From Siphonodentalium dalli (lineage: Eukaryota; Mollusca; Scaphopoda; Gadilida; Siphonodentaliidae): a DNA stretch of 64,000 nt. The notes beneath the pieces were generated by a model. It was given only the letters and a program-made list of their open reading frames with translations, was not told where the DNA came from and made no database searches. Positions 1 to 13,400 of this stretch are shown here, piece after piece (position 1 is the stretch's first letter; the number at the start of each line of letters is the position of its first letter). Both the position numbers and the translations under genes were made by a program. The stretch is from contig CP136069.1 in the NCBI GenBank assembly GCA_032622095.1, positions 8,818,036 to 8,882,035 of the forward strand. Reading direction: 5' to 3'.

Positions 1-247
1 CAATATGAAACATTCAAGAAAAGTCAGTGTCAATATGAAACATTCAAGAAAAGTGAGTGTCAATATGAAACATTCAAGAAAAGTGAGTGTCAATATGAAA
101 CATTCAAGAAAAGTGAGTGTCAATATGAAACATTCAAGAAAAGTGAGTGTCAATATGAAACATTCAAGAAAAGTGAGTGTCAATATGAAACATTCAAGAA
201 AAGTCAGTGTCAATATGAAACATTCAAGAAAAGTCAATGTCAATATG
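1..247. repeat. Left arm of the 30-bp tandem array
   Basis: About eight 30-bp units lie left of the only interruption. The window opens inside a unit (at its position 9), so the array extends beyond the left edge. The units are of the g and c types seen just right of the island; the last complete start is an n unit (GTCAATGTCA at 233-242), and the array breaks off after its ATG at 247. Orientation is the same as in the main array, so this is the same array split by the island rather than a separate inverted one. Confidence 0.98.
235..247. repeat. Left copy of a 13-bp direct repeat flanking the island
   Basis: CAATGTCAATATG occurs immediately before the island and again immediately after it at 513-525. 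It covers unit positions 3-15 and both copies carry the minority GTCAA form, so the same stretch of one unit seems to be present twice. This is what a target-site duplication made on insertion would look like. Because the host DNA is itself a repeat, an unrelated in-array junction could mimic it, so the reading is tentative. Confidence 0.6.
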
Positions 248-512
248 CTTTGCAGACCCTCTCCTCTTGCTCTTGTCATCCATTCATTTTTGTGCCAACA
301 ATTATTGTGTGGGTAAATTTATGACGAATATATTTTAAGCCATTATTTCAGCTAAAACCTTCTTTGACATACCAAAAGGCCTTGGCCGACCTGCCAGTGC
401 ATTACTCTGACTTTGTCTCTGTCAATCTAGTGTGCTAGGTGTGGGATTGCTAACCCTGACAGTTTGCTACCTGATCAGACACCCACTTACCTTATATGGT
501 TACACATAAAAA
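248..512. mobile_element. Unique 265-bp island in the array, possibly a retroposed fragment
   Basis: This is the only stretch without the 30-bp unit. It begins CTTTGCAGACC, has a pyrimidine-rich run around 254-287, a GC-richer centre (GGCCTTGGCC at 378-387), a CTGATCAG palindrome near 471-478, and ends in TAAAAA directly before the second copy of the 13-bp direct repeat. A flanking duplication of 13 bp with a short 3' A run fits insertion by target-primed reverse transcription (LINE, SINE or processed transcript), + strand orientation. I see no tRNA-type A/B boxes, no terminal inverted repeats, no long ORF and no family I recognise. It could instead be unique DNA trapped when two arrays joined. 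No gene is supported here: the short frame over 5-316 is repeat read-through running into the island. Confidence 0.45.
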
Positions 513-525
513 CAATGTCAATATG
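513..525. repeat. Right copy of the 13-bp direct repeat
   Basis: It is identical to 235-247 and marks where the array resumes, at unit position 3, after the A5 run at 508-512. The first full unit in the register kept for the next 33 kb begins at 541. Across the island the register shifts by 8 bp, as expected for an insertion plus duplication and not for replacement of whole units. Confidence 0.6.
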
Positions 526-1620
526 AAACATTCAAGAAAAGTGAGTGTCAATATGAAACATTCAAGAAAAGTGAGTGTCAATATGAAACATTCAAGAAAA
601 GTGAGTGTCAATATGAAACATTCAAGAAAAGTGAGTGTCAATATGAAGCATTCAAGAAAAGTGAGTGTCAATATGAAACATTCAAGAAAAGTGAGTGTCA
701 ATATGAAACATTCAAGAAAAGTCAGTGTCAATATGAAACATTCAAGAAAAGTGAGTGTCAATATGAAACATTCAAGAAAAGTCAATGTCAATATGAAACA
801 TTCAAGAAAAGTGAGTGTCAATATGAAACATTCAAGAAAAGTCAGTGTCAATATGAAACATTCAAGAAAAGTCAGTGTCAATATGAAACATTCAAGAAAA
901 GTCAATGTCAATATGAAACATTCAAGAAAAGTGAGTGTCAATATGAAACATTCAAGAAAAGTGAGTGTCAATATGAAACATTCAAGAAAAGTCAATGTCA
1001 ATATGAAACATTCAAGAACAGTCAGTGTCAATATGAAACATTCAAGAAAAGTCAGTGTCAATATGAAACATTCAAGAAAAGTCAGTGTCAATATGAAACA
1101 TTCAAGAAAAGTGAGTGTCAATATGAAACATTCAAGAAAAGTGAGTGTCAATATGAAACATTCAAGAAAAGTCAATGTCAATATGAAACATTCAAGAACA
1201 GTCAGTGTCAATATGAAACATTCAAGAAAAGTCAGTGTCAATATGAAACATTCAAGAAAAGTGAGTGTCAATATGAAACATTCAAGAAAAGTCAGTGTCA
1301 ATATGAAACATTCAAGAAAAGTCAATGTCAATATGAAACATTCAAGAAAAGTGAGTGTCAATATGAAACATTCAAGAAAAGTGAGTGTCAATATGAAACA
1401 TTCAAGAAAAGTGAGTGTCAATATGAAACATTCAAGAAAAGTGAGTGTCAATATGAAACATTCAAATAAAGTAGGTGTCAATATGAAACATTCAAGAAAA
1501 GTCAGTGTCAATATGAAACATTCAAGAAAAGTGAGTGTCAATATGAAACATTCAAGAAAAGTGAGTGTCAATATGAAACATTCAAGAAAAGTAGGTGTCA
1601 ATATGAAACATTCAAGAAAA

Positions 1621-2100
1621 GTCAGTGTCAATATGAAACATTCAAGAAAAGTGAGTGTCAATATGAAACATTCAAGAAAAGTCAGTGTCAATATGAAACA
1701 TTCAAGAAAAGTCAGTGTCAATATGAAACATTCAAGAAAAGTCAGTCTCAATATGAAACATTCAAGAAAAGTGAGTGTCAATATGAAACATTCAAGAAAA
1801 GTGAGTGTCAATATGAAACATTCAAGAAAAGTGAGTGTCAATATGAAACATTCAAGAAAAGTCAGTGTCAATATGAAACATTCAAGAAAAGTGAGTGTCA
1901 ATATGAAACATTCAAGAAAAGTCAGTGTCAATATGAAACATTCAAGAAAAGTCAGTGTCAATATGAAACATTCAAGAAAAGTCAGTCTCAATATGAAACA
2001 TTCAAGAAAAGTGAGTGTCAATATGAAACATTCAAGAAAAGTGAGTGTCAATATGAAACATTCAAGAAAAGTGAGTGTCAATATGAAACATTCAAGAAAA
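1621..2100. repeat. 240-bp (8-unit) tandem duplication
   Basis: Units 1,621-1,860 and 1,861-2,100 both read c g c c, then a c unit carrying GTCAGTCTCA, then g g g. The rare G-to-C at unit position 7 in the fifth unit of each copy makes the match specific. A further partial copy (c g c c plus the GTCAGTCTCA unit) sits at 2,581-2,730. Confidence 0.8.
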
Positions 2101-2820
2101 GTCAGTGTCAATATGAAACATTCAAAAAAAGTGAGTGTCAATATGAAACATTCAAGAAAAGTGAGTGTCAATATGAAACATTCAAGAAAAGTGAGTGTCA
2201 ATATGAAACATTCAAGAAAAGTCAGTGTCAATATGAAACATTCAAGAAAAGTGAGTGTCAATATGAAACATTCAAGAAAAGTCAGTGTCAATATGAAACA
2301 TTCAAGAAAAGTGAGTGTCAATATGAAACATTCAAGAAAAGTCAATGTCAATATGAAACATTCAAGAAAAGTGAGTGTCAATATGAAACATTCAAGAAAA
2401 GTGAGTGTCAATATGAAACACTCAAGAAAAGTGAGTGTCAATATGAAACATTCAAGAAAAGTGAGTGTCAATATGAAACATTCAAGAAAAGTGAGTGTCA
2501 ATATGAAACATTCAAGAAAAGTCAGTGTCAATATGAAACATTCAAGAAAAGTGAGTGTCAATATGAAACATTCAAGAAAAGTCAGTGTCAATATGAAACA
2601 TTCAAGAAAAGTGAGTGTCAATATGAAACATTCAAGAAAAGTCAGTGTCAATATGAAACATTCAAGAAAAGTCAGTGTCAATATGAAACATTCAAGAAAA
2701 GTCAGTCTCAATATGAAACATTCAAGAAAAGTCAGTGTCAATATGAAACATTCAAGAAAAGTGAGTGTCAATATGAAACATTCAAGAATAGTCAGTGTCA
2801 ATATGAAACATTCAAGAAAA

Positions 2821-4470
2821 GTGAGTGTCAATATGAAACATTCAAGAAAAGTCAGTGTCAATATGAAACATTCAAGAAAAGTCAGTGTCAATATGAAACA
2901 TTCAAGAAAAGTCAATGTCAATATGAAACATTCAAGAAAAGTGAGTGTCAATATGAAACATTCAAGAAAAGTCAATGTCAATATGAAACATTCAAGAAAA
3001 GTCAGTGTCAATATGAAACATTCAAGAAAAGTCAGTGTCAATATGAAACATTCAAGAAAAGTGAGTGTCAATATGAAACATTCAAGAAAAGTCAATGTCA
3101 ATATGAAACATTCAAGAAAAGTGAGTGTCAATATGAAACATTCAAGAAAAGTCAGTGTCAATATGAAACATTCAAGAAAAGTGAGTGTCAATATGAAACA
3201 TTCAAGAAAAGTCAATGTCAATATGAAACATTCAAGAAAAGTCAGTGTCAATATGAAACATTCAAGAAAAGTCAGTGTCAATATGAAACATTCAAGAAAA
3301 GTCAATGTCAATATGAAACATTCAAGAAAAGTCAATGTCAATATGAAACATTCAAGAAAAGTGAGTGTCAATATGAAACATTCAAGAAAAGTGAGTGTCA
3401 ATATGAAACATTCAAGAAAAGTCAGTGTCAATATGAAACATTCAAGAAAAGTGAGTGTCAATATGAAACATTCAAGAAAAGTCAGTGTCAATATGAAACA
3501 TTCAAGAAAAGTCAGTGTCAATATGAAACATTCAAGAAAAGTGAGTGTCAATATGAAACATTCAAGAAAAGTGAGTGTCAATATGAAACATTCAAGAAAA
3601 GTCAGTGTCAATATGAAACATTCAAGAAAAGTCAGTCTCAATATGAAACATTCAAGAAAAGTCAGTGTCAATATGAAACATTCAAGAAAAGTGAGTGTCA
3701 ATATGAAACATTCAAGAAAAGTGAGTGTCAATATGAAACATTCAAGAAAAGTCAGTGTCAATATGAAACATTCAAGAAAAGTGAGTGTCAATATGAAACA
3801 TTCAAGAAAAGTCAGTGTCAATATGAAACATTCAAGAAAAGTCAGTGTCAATATGAAACATTCAAGAAAAGTCAATGTCAATATGAAACATTCAAGAAAA
3901 GTGAGTGTCAATATGAAACATTCAAGAAAAGTCAATGTCAATATGAAACATTCAAGAAAAGTCAGTGTCAATATGAAACATTCAAGAAAAGTGAGTGTCA
4001 ATATGAAACATTCAAGAAAAGTCAATGTCAATATGAAACATTCAAGAAAAGTGAGTGTCAATATGAAACATTCAAGAAAAGTCAGTGTCAATATGAAACA
4101 TTCAAGAAAAGTGAGTGTCAATATGAAACATTCAAGAAAAGTCAATGTCAATATGAAACATTCAAGAAAAGTCAGTGTCAATATGAAACATTCAAGAAAA
4201 GTCAGTGTCAATATGAAACATTCAAGAAAAGTCAATGTCAATATGAAACATTCAAGAAAAGTCAATGTCAATATGAAACATTCAAGAAAAGTGAGTGTCA
4301 ATATGAAACATTCAAGAAAAGTGAGTGTCAATATGAAACATTCAAGAAAAGTCAGTGTCAATATGAAACATTCAAGAAAAGTGAGTGTCAATATGAAACA
4401 TTCAAGAAAAGTCAGTGTCAATATGAAACATTCAAGAAAAGTCAGTGTCAATATGAAACATTCAAGAAAA
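2821..4470. repeat. Segmental duplication pair, 2,821-3,540 and 3,781-4,470
   Basis: The order of g, c and n units in 2,821-3,030 repeats at 3,781-3,990 with a 960-bp offset, and 3,031-3,540 repeats at 3,961-4,470 with a 930-bp offset. The two copies thus differ by loss or gain of exactly one 30-bp unit (two c units in the first copy, one in the second). The pair lies inside domain 1 and shows how single-unit slippage follows block duplication. Confidence 0.7.
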
Positions 4471-7400
4471 GTCAGTGTCAATATGAAACATTCAAGAAAA
4501 GTGAGTGTCAATATGAAACATTCAAGAAAAGTCAGTGTCAATATGAAACATTCAAGAAAAGTGAGTGTCAATATGAAACATTCAAGAAAAGTGAGTGTCA
4601 ATATGAAACATTCAAGAAAAGTGAGTGTCAATATGAAACATTCAAGAAAAGTGAGTGTCAATATGAAACATTCAAGAAAAGTGAGTGTCAATATGAAACA
4701 TTCAAGAAAAGTGAGTGTCAATATGAAACATTCAAGAAAAGTCAGTCTCAATATGAAACATTCAAGAAAAGTGAGTGTCAATATGAAACATTCAAGAAAA
4801 GTGAGTGTCAATATGAAACATTCAAGAAAAGTGAGTGTCAATATGAAACATTCAAGAAAAGTGAGTGTCAATATGAAACATTCAAGAAAAGTGAGTGTCA
4901 ATATGAAACATTCAAGAAAAGTGAGTGTCAATATGAAACATTCAAGAAAAGTCAATGTCAATATGAAACATTCAAGAAAAGTCAGTGTCAATATGAAACA
5001 TTCAAGAAAAGTCAATGTCAATATGAAGCATTCAAGAAAAGTGAGTGTCAATATGAAACATTCAAGAAAAGTGAGTGTCAATATGAAACATTCAAGAAAA
5101 GTCAGTGTCAATATGAAACATTCAAGAAAAGTCAGTGTCAATATGAAACATTCAAGAAAAGTGAGTGTCAATATGAAACATTCAAGAAAAGTCAATGTCA
5201 ATATGAAACATTCAAGAAAAGTGAGTGTCAATATGAAACATTCAAGAAAAGTGAGTGTCAATATGAAACATTCAAGAAAAGTCAGTGTCAATATGAAACA
5301 TTCAAGAAAAGTGAGTGTCAATATGAAACATTCAAGAAAAGTCAGTGTCAATATGAAACATTCAAGAAAAGTCAGTGTCAATATGAAACATTCAAGAAAA
5401 GTCAGTGTCAATATGAAACATTCAAGAAAAGTGAGTGTCAATATGAAACATTCAAGAAAAGTCAATGTCAATATGAAGCATTCAAGAAAAGTCAGTGTCA
5501 ATATGAAACATTCAAGAAAAGTCAGTGTCAATATGAAACATTCAAGAAAAGTGAGTGTCAATATGAAACATTCAAGAAAAGTGAGTGTCAATATGAAACA
5601 TTCAAGAAAAGTGAGTGTCAATATGAAACATTCAAGAAAAGTGAGTGTCAATATGAAACATTCAAGAAAAGTCAATGTCAATATGAAACATTCAAGAAAA
5701 GTCAGTGTCAATATGAAACATTCAAGAAAAGTGAGTGTCAATATGAAACATTCAAGAAAAGTCAATGTCAATATGAAACATTCAAGAAAAGTCAGTGTCA
5801 ATATGAAACATTCAAGAAAAGTGAGTGTCAATATGAAGCATTCAAGAAAAGTCAATGTCAATATGAAACATTCAAGAAAAGTGAGTGTCAATATGAAACA
5901 TTCAAGAAAAGTCAATGTCAATATGAAACATTCAAGAAAAGTCAGTGTCAATATGAAACATTCAAGAAAAGTGAGTGTCAATATGAAACATTCAAGAAAA
6001 GTGAGTGTCAATATGAAACATTCAAGAAAAGTGAGTGTCAATATGAAACATTCAAGAAAAGTCAATGTCAATATGAAACATTCAAGAAAAGTCAGTGTCA
6101 ATATGAAACATTCAAGAAAAGTGAGTGTCAATATGAAACATTCAAGAAAAGTCAGTGTCAATATGAAACATTCAAGAAAAGTCAGTGTCAATATGAAACA
6201 TTCAAGAAAAGTGAGTGTCAATATGAAACATTCAAGAAAAGTGAGTGTCAATATGAAACATTCAAGAAAAGTCAGTGTCAATATGAAACATTCAAGAAAA
6301 GTGAGTGTCAATATGAAACATTCAAGAAAAGTCAATGTCAATATGAAACATTCAAGAAAAGTGAGTGTCAATATGAAACATTCAAGAAAAGTGAGTGTCA
6401 ATATGAAACATTCAAGAAAAGTGAGTGTCAATATGAAACATTCAAGAAAAGTCAATGTCAATATGAAGCATTCAAGAAAAGTCAGTGTCAATATGAAACA
6501 TTCAAGAAAAGTGAGTGTCAATATGAAACATTCAAGAAAAGTCAATGTCAATATGAAACATTCAAGAAAAGTCAGTGTCAATATGAAACATTCAAGAAAA
6601 GTGAGTGTCAATATGAAACATTCAAGAAAAGTCAGTGTCAATATGAAACATTCAAGAAAAGTGAGTGTCAATATGAAACATTCAAGAAAAGTCAGTGTCA
6701 ATATGAAACATTCAAGAAAAGTGAGTGTCAATATGAAACATTCAAGAAAAGTGAGTGTCAATATGAAACATTCAAGAAAAGTGAGTGTCAATATGAAACA
6801 TTCAAGAAAAGTGAGTGTCAATATGAAACATTCAAGAAAAGTGAGTGTCAATATGAAACATTCAAGAAAAGTCAATGTCAATATGAAACATTCAAGAAAA
6901 GTGAGTGTCAATATGAAACATTCAAGAAAAGTCAGTGTCAATATGAAACATTCAAGAAAAGTGAGTGTCAATATGAAACATTCAAGAAAAGTGAGTGTCA
7001 ATATGAAACATTCAAGAAAAGTCAGTGTCAATATGAAACATTCAAGAAAAGTGAGTGTCAATATGAAACATTCAAGAAAAGTCAGTGTCAATATGAAACA
7101 TTCAAGAAAAGTGAGTGTCAATATGAAACATTCAAGAAAAGTGAGTGTCAATATGAAACATTCATGAAAAGTCAGTGTCAATATGAAACATTCAAGAAAA
7201 GTGAGTGTCAATATGAAACATTCAAGAAAAGTCAGTGTCAATATGAAACATTCAAGAAAAGTGAGTGTCAATATGAAACATTCAAGAAAAGTCAATGTCA
7301 ATATGAAACATTCAAGAAAAGTCAGTGTCAATATGAAACATTCAAGAAAAGTGAGTGTCAATATGAAACATTCAAGAAAAGTGAGTGTCAATATGAAACA

Positions 7401-10400
7401 TTCAAGAAAAGTCAATGTCAATATGAAACATTCAAGAAAAGTGAGTGTCAATATGAAACATTCAAGAAAAGTGAGTGTCAATATGAAACATTCAAGAAAA
7501 GTCAGTGTCAATATGAAACATTCAAGAAAAGTGAGTGTCAATATGAAACATTCAAGAAAAGTGAGTGTCAATATGAAACATTCAAGAAAAGTGAGTGTCA
7601 ATATGAAACATTCAAGAAAAGTCAGTGTCAATATGAAACATTCAAGAAAAGTCAATGTCAATATGAAACATTCAAGAAAAGTGAGTGTCAATATGAAACA
7701 TTCAAGAAAAGTCAGTGTCAATATGAAACATTCAAGAAAAGTCAATGTCAATATGAAACATTCAAGAAAAGTCAATGTCAATATGAAACATTCAAGAAAA
7801 GTGAGTGTCAATATGAAACATTCAAGAAAAGTCAGTGTCAATATGAAACATTCAAGAAAAGTCAATGTCAATATGAAACATTCAAGAAAAGTCAATGTCA
7901 ATATGAAACATTCAAGAAAAGTGAGTGTCAATATGAAACATTCAAGAAAAGTGAGTGTCAATATGAAACATTCAAGAAAAGTGAGTGTCAATATGAAACA
8001 TTCAAGAAAAGTGAGTGTCAATATGAAACATTCAAGAAAAGTGAGTGTCAATATGAAACATTCAAGAAAAGTGAGTGTCAATATGAAGCATTCAAGAAAA
8101 GTGAGTGTCAATATGAAACATTCAAGAAAAGTGAGTGTCAATATGAAACATTCAAGAAAAGTGAGTGTCAATATGAAACATTCAAGAAAAGTCAGTGTCA
8201 ATATGAAACATTCAAGAAAAGTCAGTGTCAATATGAAACATTCAAGAAAAGTGAGTGTCAATATGAAACATTCAAGAAAAGTCAATGTCAATATGAAACA
8301 TTCAAGAAAAGTCAGTGTCAATATGAAACATTCAAGAAAAGTCAGTGTCAATATGAAACATTCAAGAAAAGTGAGTGTCAATATGAAACATTCAAGAAAA
8401 GTCAGTGTCAATATGAAACATTCAAGAAAAGTGAGTGTCAATATGAAACATTCAAGAAAAGTGAGTGTCAATATGAAACATTCAAGAAAAGTGAGTGTCA
8501 ATATGAAACATTCAAGAAAAGTGAGTGTCAATATGAAACATTCAAGAAAAGTGAGTGTCAATATGAAACATTCAAGAAAAGTGAGTGTCAATATGAAACA
8601 TTCAAGAAAAGTCAATGTCAATATGAAACATTCAAGAAAAGTCAATGTCAATATGAAACATTCAAGAAAAGTGAGTGTCAATATGAAACATTCAAGAAAA
8701 GTCAATGTCAATATGAAACATTCAAGAAAAGTGAGTGTCAATATGAAACATTCAAGAAAAGTCAGTGTCAATATGAAACATTCAAGAAAAGTGAGTGTCA
8801 ATATGAAACATTCAAGAAAAGTCAGTGTCAATATGAAACATTCAAGAAAAGTGAGTGTCAATATGAAACATTCAAGAAAAGTGAGTGTCAATATGAAACA
8901 TTCAAGAAAAGTGAGTGTCAATATGAAACATTCAAGAAAAGTGAGTGTCAATATGAAACATTCAAGAAAAGTGAGTGTCAATATGAAACATTCAAGAAAA
9001 GTGAGTGTCAATATGAAACATTCAAGAAAAGTGAGTGTCAATATGAAACATTCAAGAAAAGTCAATGTCAATATGAAACATTCAAGAAAAGTCAGTGTCA
9101 ATATGAAACATTCAAGAAAAGTGAGTGTCAATATGAAACATTCAAGAAAAGTGAGTGTCAATATGAAACATTCAAGAAAAGTGAGTGTCAATATGAAACA
9201 TTCAAGAAAAGTGAGTGTCAATATGAAACATTCAAGAAAAGTGAGTGTCAATATGAAACATTCAAGAAAAGTGAGTGTCAATATGAAACATTCAAGAAAA
9301 GTCAATGTCAATATGAAACATTCAAGAAAAGTGAGTGTCAATATGAAACATTCAAGAAAAGTGAGTGTCAATATGAAACATTCAAGAACAGTCAGTGTCA
9401 ATATGAAACATTCAAGTAAAGTCAATGTCAATATGAAACATTCAAGAAAAGTGAGTGTCAATATGAAACATTCAAGAAAAGTGAGTGTCAATATGAAACA
9501 TTCAAGAAAAGTCAGTGTCAATATGAAACATTCAAGAAAAGTGAGTGTCAATATGAAACATTCAAGAAAAGTGAGTGTCAATATGAAACATTCAAGAAAA
9601 GTCAGTGTCAATATGAAACATTCAAGAAAAGTGAGTGTCAATATGAAACATTCAAGAAAAGTGAGTGTCAATATGAAACATTCAAGAAAAGTGAGTGTCA
9701 ATATGAAACATTCAAGAAAAGTGAGTGTCAATATGAAACATTCAAGAAAAGTGAGTGTCAATATGAAACATTCAAGAAAAGTGAGTGTCAATATGAAACA
9801 TTCAAGAAAAGTCAGTGTCAATATGAAACATTCAAGAAAAGTGAGTGTCAATATGAAACATTCAAGAAAAGTGAGTGTCAATATGAAACATTCAAGAAAA
9901 GTCAATGTCAATATGAAACATTCAAGAAAAGTGAGTGTCAATATGAAACATTCAAGAAAAGTCAGTGTCAATATGAAACATTCAAGAAAAGTGAGTGTCA
10001 ATATGAAACATTCAAGAAAAGTGAGTGTCAATATGAAACATTCAAGAAAAGTCAATGTCAATATGAAACATTCAAGAAAAGTGAGTGTCAATATGAAACA
10101 TTCAAGAAAAGTCAGTGTCAATATGAAACATTCAAGAAAAGTGAGTGTCAATATGAAACATTCAAGAAAAGTCAGTGTCAATATGAAACATTCAAGAAAA
10201 GTGAGTGTCAATATGAAACATTCAAGAAAAGTGAGTGTCAATATGAAACATTCAAGAAAAGTGAGTGTCAATATGAAACATTCAAGAAAAGTCAATGTCA
10301 ATATGAAACATTCAAGAAAAGTGAGTGTCAATATGAAACATTCAAGAAAAGTCAGTGTCAATATGAAACATTCAAGAAAAGTGAGTGTCAATATGAAACA

Positions 10401-13400
10401 TTCAAGAAAAGTGAGTGTCAATATGAAACATTCAAGAAAAGTCAATGTCAATATGAAACATTCAAGAAAAGTGAGTGTCAATATGAAACATTCAAGAAAA
10501 GTCAGTGTCAATATGAAACATTCAAGAAAAGTGAGTGTCAATATGAAACATTCAAGAAAAGTCAGTGTCAATATGAAACATTCAAGAAAAGTGAGTGTCA
10601 ATATGAAACATTCAAGAAAAGTCAGTGTCAATATGAAACATTCAAGAAAAGTCAGTGTCAATATGAAACATTCAAGAAAAGTGAGTGTCAATATGAAACA
10701 TTCAAGAAAAGTCAGTGTCAATATGAAACATTCAAGAAAAGTCAGTGTCAATATGAAACATTCAAGAAAAGTGAGTGTCAATATGAAACATTCAAGAAAA
10801 GTGAGTGTCAATATGAAACATTCAAGAAAAGTCAGTGTCAATATGAAACATTCAAGAAAAGTGAGTGTCAATATGAAACATTCAAGAAAAGTCAGTGTCA
10901 ATATGAAACATTCAAGAAAAGTCAGTGTCAATATGAAACATTCAAGAAAAGTGAGTGTCAATATGAAACATTCAAGAAAAGTGAGTGTCAATATGAAACA
11001 TTCAAGAAAAGTCAATGTCAATATGAAACATTCAAGAAAAGTGAGTGTCAATATGAAACATTCAAGAAAAGTGAGTGTCAATATGAAACATTCAAGAAAA
11101 GTGAGTGTCAATATGAAACATTCAAGAAAAGTGAGTGTCAATATGAAACATTCAAGAAAAGTGAGTGTCAATATGAAACATTCAAGAAAAGTGAGTGTCA
11201 ATATGAAACATTCAAGAAAAGTCAATGTCAATATGAAACATTCAAGAAAAGTGAGTGTCAATATGAAACATTCAAGAAAAGTGAGTGTCAATATGAAACA
11301 TTCAAGAAAAGTGAGTGTCAATATGAAACATTCAAGAAAAGTCAGTGTCAATATGAAACATCCAAGAAAAGTGAGTGTCAATATGAAACATTCAAGAAAA
11401 GTCAATGTCAATATGAAACATCCAAGAAAAGTGAGTGTCAATATGAAACATCCAAGAAAAGTGAGTGTCAATATGAAACATTCAAGAAAAGTGAGTGTCA
11501 ATATGAAACATTCAAGAAAAGTGAGTGTCAATATGAAACATTCAAGAAAAGTGAGTGTCAATATGAAACATTCAAGAAAAGTGAGTGTCAATATGAAACA
11601 TTCAAGAAAAGTGAGTGTCAATATGAAACATTCAAGAAAAGTGAGTGTCAATATGAAACATTCAAGAAAAGTGAGTGTCAATATGAAACATCCAAGAAAA
11701 GTGAGTGTCAATATGAAACATTCAAGAAAAGTGAGTGTCAATATGAAACATCCAAGAAAAGTGAGTGTCAATATGAAACATTCAAGAAAAGTGAGTGTCA
11801 ATATGAAACATTCAAGAAAAGTGAGTGTCAATATGAAACATTCAAGAAAAGTGAGTGTCAATATGAAACATCCAAGAAAAGTGAGTGTCAATATGAAGCA
11901 TTCAAGAAAAGTGAGTGTCAATATGAAACATCCAAGAAAAGTGAGTGTCAATATGAAACATCCAAGAAAAGTGAGTGTCAATATGAAACATTCAAGAAAA
12001 GTGAGTGTCAATATGAAACATCCAAGAAAAGTGAGTGTCAATATGAAACATTCAAGAAAAGTCAATGTCAATATGAAACATTCAAGAAAAGTGAGTGTCA
12101 ATATGAAACATTCAAGAAAAGTGAGTGTCAATATGAAACATTCAAGAAAAGTGAGTGTCAATATGAAACATTCAAGAAAAGTCAATGTCAATATGAAACA
12201 TTCAAGAAAAGTGAGTGTCAATATGAAACATCCAAGAAAAGTGAGTGTCAATATGAAACATTCAAGAAAAGTGAGTGTCAATATGAAACATCCAAGAAAA
12301 GTGAGTGTCAATATGAAACATCCAAGAAAAGTGAGTGTCAATATGAAACATCCAAGAAAAGTGAGTGTCAATATGAAACATCCAAGAAAAGTGAGTGTCA
12401 ATATGAAACATCCAAGAAAAGTGAGTGTCAATATGAAACATCCAAGAAAAGTCAGTGTCAATATGAAACATCCAAGAAAAGTGAGTGTCAATATGAAACA
12501 TTCAAGAAAAGTGAGTGTCAATATGAAACATCCAAGAAAAGTGAGTGTCAATATGAAACATCCAAGAAAAGTGAGTGTCAATATGAAACATCCAAGAAAA
12601 GTGAGTGTCAATATGAAACATCCAAGAAAAGTGAGTGTCAATATGAAACATCCAAGAAAAGTGAGTGTCAATATGAAACATCCAAGAAAAGTGAGTGTCA
12701 ATATGAAACATCCAAGAAAAGTGAGTGTCAATATGAAACATCCAAGAAAAGTGAGTGTCAATATGAAACATTCAAGAAAAGTGAGTGTCAATATGAAACA
12801 TTCAAGAAAAGTCAGTGTCAATATGAAACATTCAAGAAAAGTGAGTGTCAATATGAAACATTCAAGAAAAGTCAATGTCAATATGAAACATTCAAGAAAA
12901 GTCAGTGTCAATATGAAACATTCAAGAAAAGTGAGTGTCAATATGAAACATCCAAGAAAAGTGAGTGTCAATATGAAACATCCAAGAAAAGTGAGTGTCA
13001 ATATGAAACATCCAAGAAAAGTGAGTGTCAATATGAAACATCCAAGAAAAGTGAGTGTCAATATGAAACATCCAAGAAAAGTGAGTGTCAATATGAAACA
13101 TCCAAGAAAAGTGAGTGTCAATATGAAACATTCAAGAAAAGTGAGTGTCAATATGAAACATCCAAGAAAAGTGAGTGTCAATATGAAACATTCAAGAAAA
13201 GTCAATGTCAATATGAAACATTCAAGAAAAGTGAGTGTCAATATGAAACATTCAAGAAAAGTCAATGTCAATATGAAACATCCAAGAAAAGTGAGTGTCA
13301 ATATGAAACATCCAAGAAAAGTGAGTGTCAATATGAAACATCCAAGAAAAGTGAGTGTCAATATGAAACATCCAAGAAAAGTGAGTGTCAATATGAAACA

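Larger units (their letters stand above)
541..11340. repeat. Domain 1: GTGAG/GTCAG/GTCAA units, all with T at position 22
   Basis: 360 units in exact register. Variation is mainly at positions 3 and 5 (g, c and n types intermixed). Position 18 G appears only sporadically (near 641, 5,021, 5,471, 5,831, 6,461, 8,081). I find no TCCAAG, TTCGAG or TTCAATAAAA unit here. Private changes include GTCAGTCTCA at 1,741, 1,981, 2,701, 3,631 and 4,741; GTAGGTGTCA at 1,471 and 1,591; TTCAAATAAA at 1,461; and TTCATGAAAA at 7,161, whose TGA ends the first long + frame. The repeated GTCAGTCTCA units mark internal duplications. Confidence 0.93.

Noticed and set aside
5-316. Small + ORF running from repeat into the island
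   Set aside because: Most of it is repeat; the last third is island DNA read in a frame opened by the repeat, with no family resemblance or gene context.
248-512. Island as a tRNA-derived SINE or DNA transposon with terminal inverted repeats
   Set aside because: I see neither A/B box promoter motifs nor inverted ends. Only the flanking direct repeat and the A5 end suggest a retroposed piece.
248-512. Island as a promoter or terminator for the array
   Set aside because: No convincing TATA box with start context, and no stem-loop followed by a T run, could be supported by eye.
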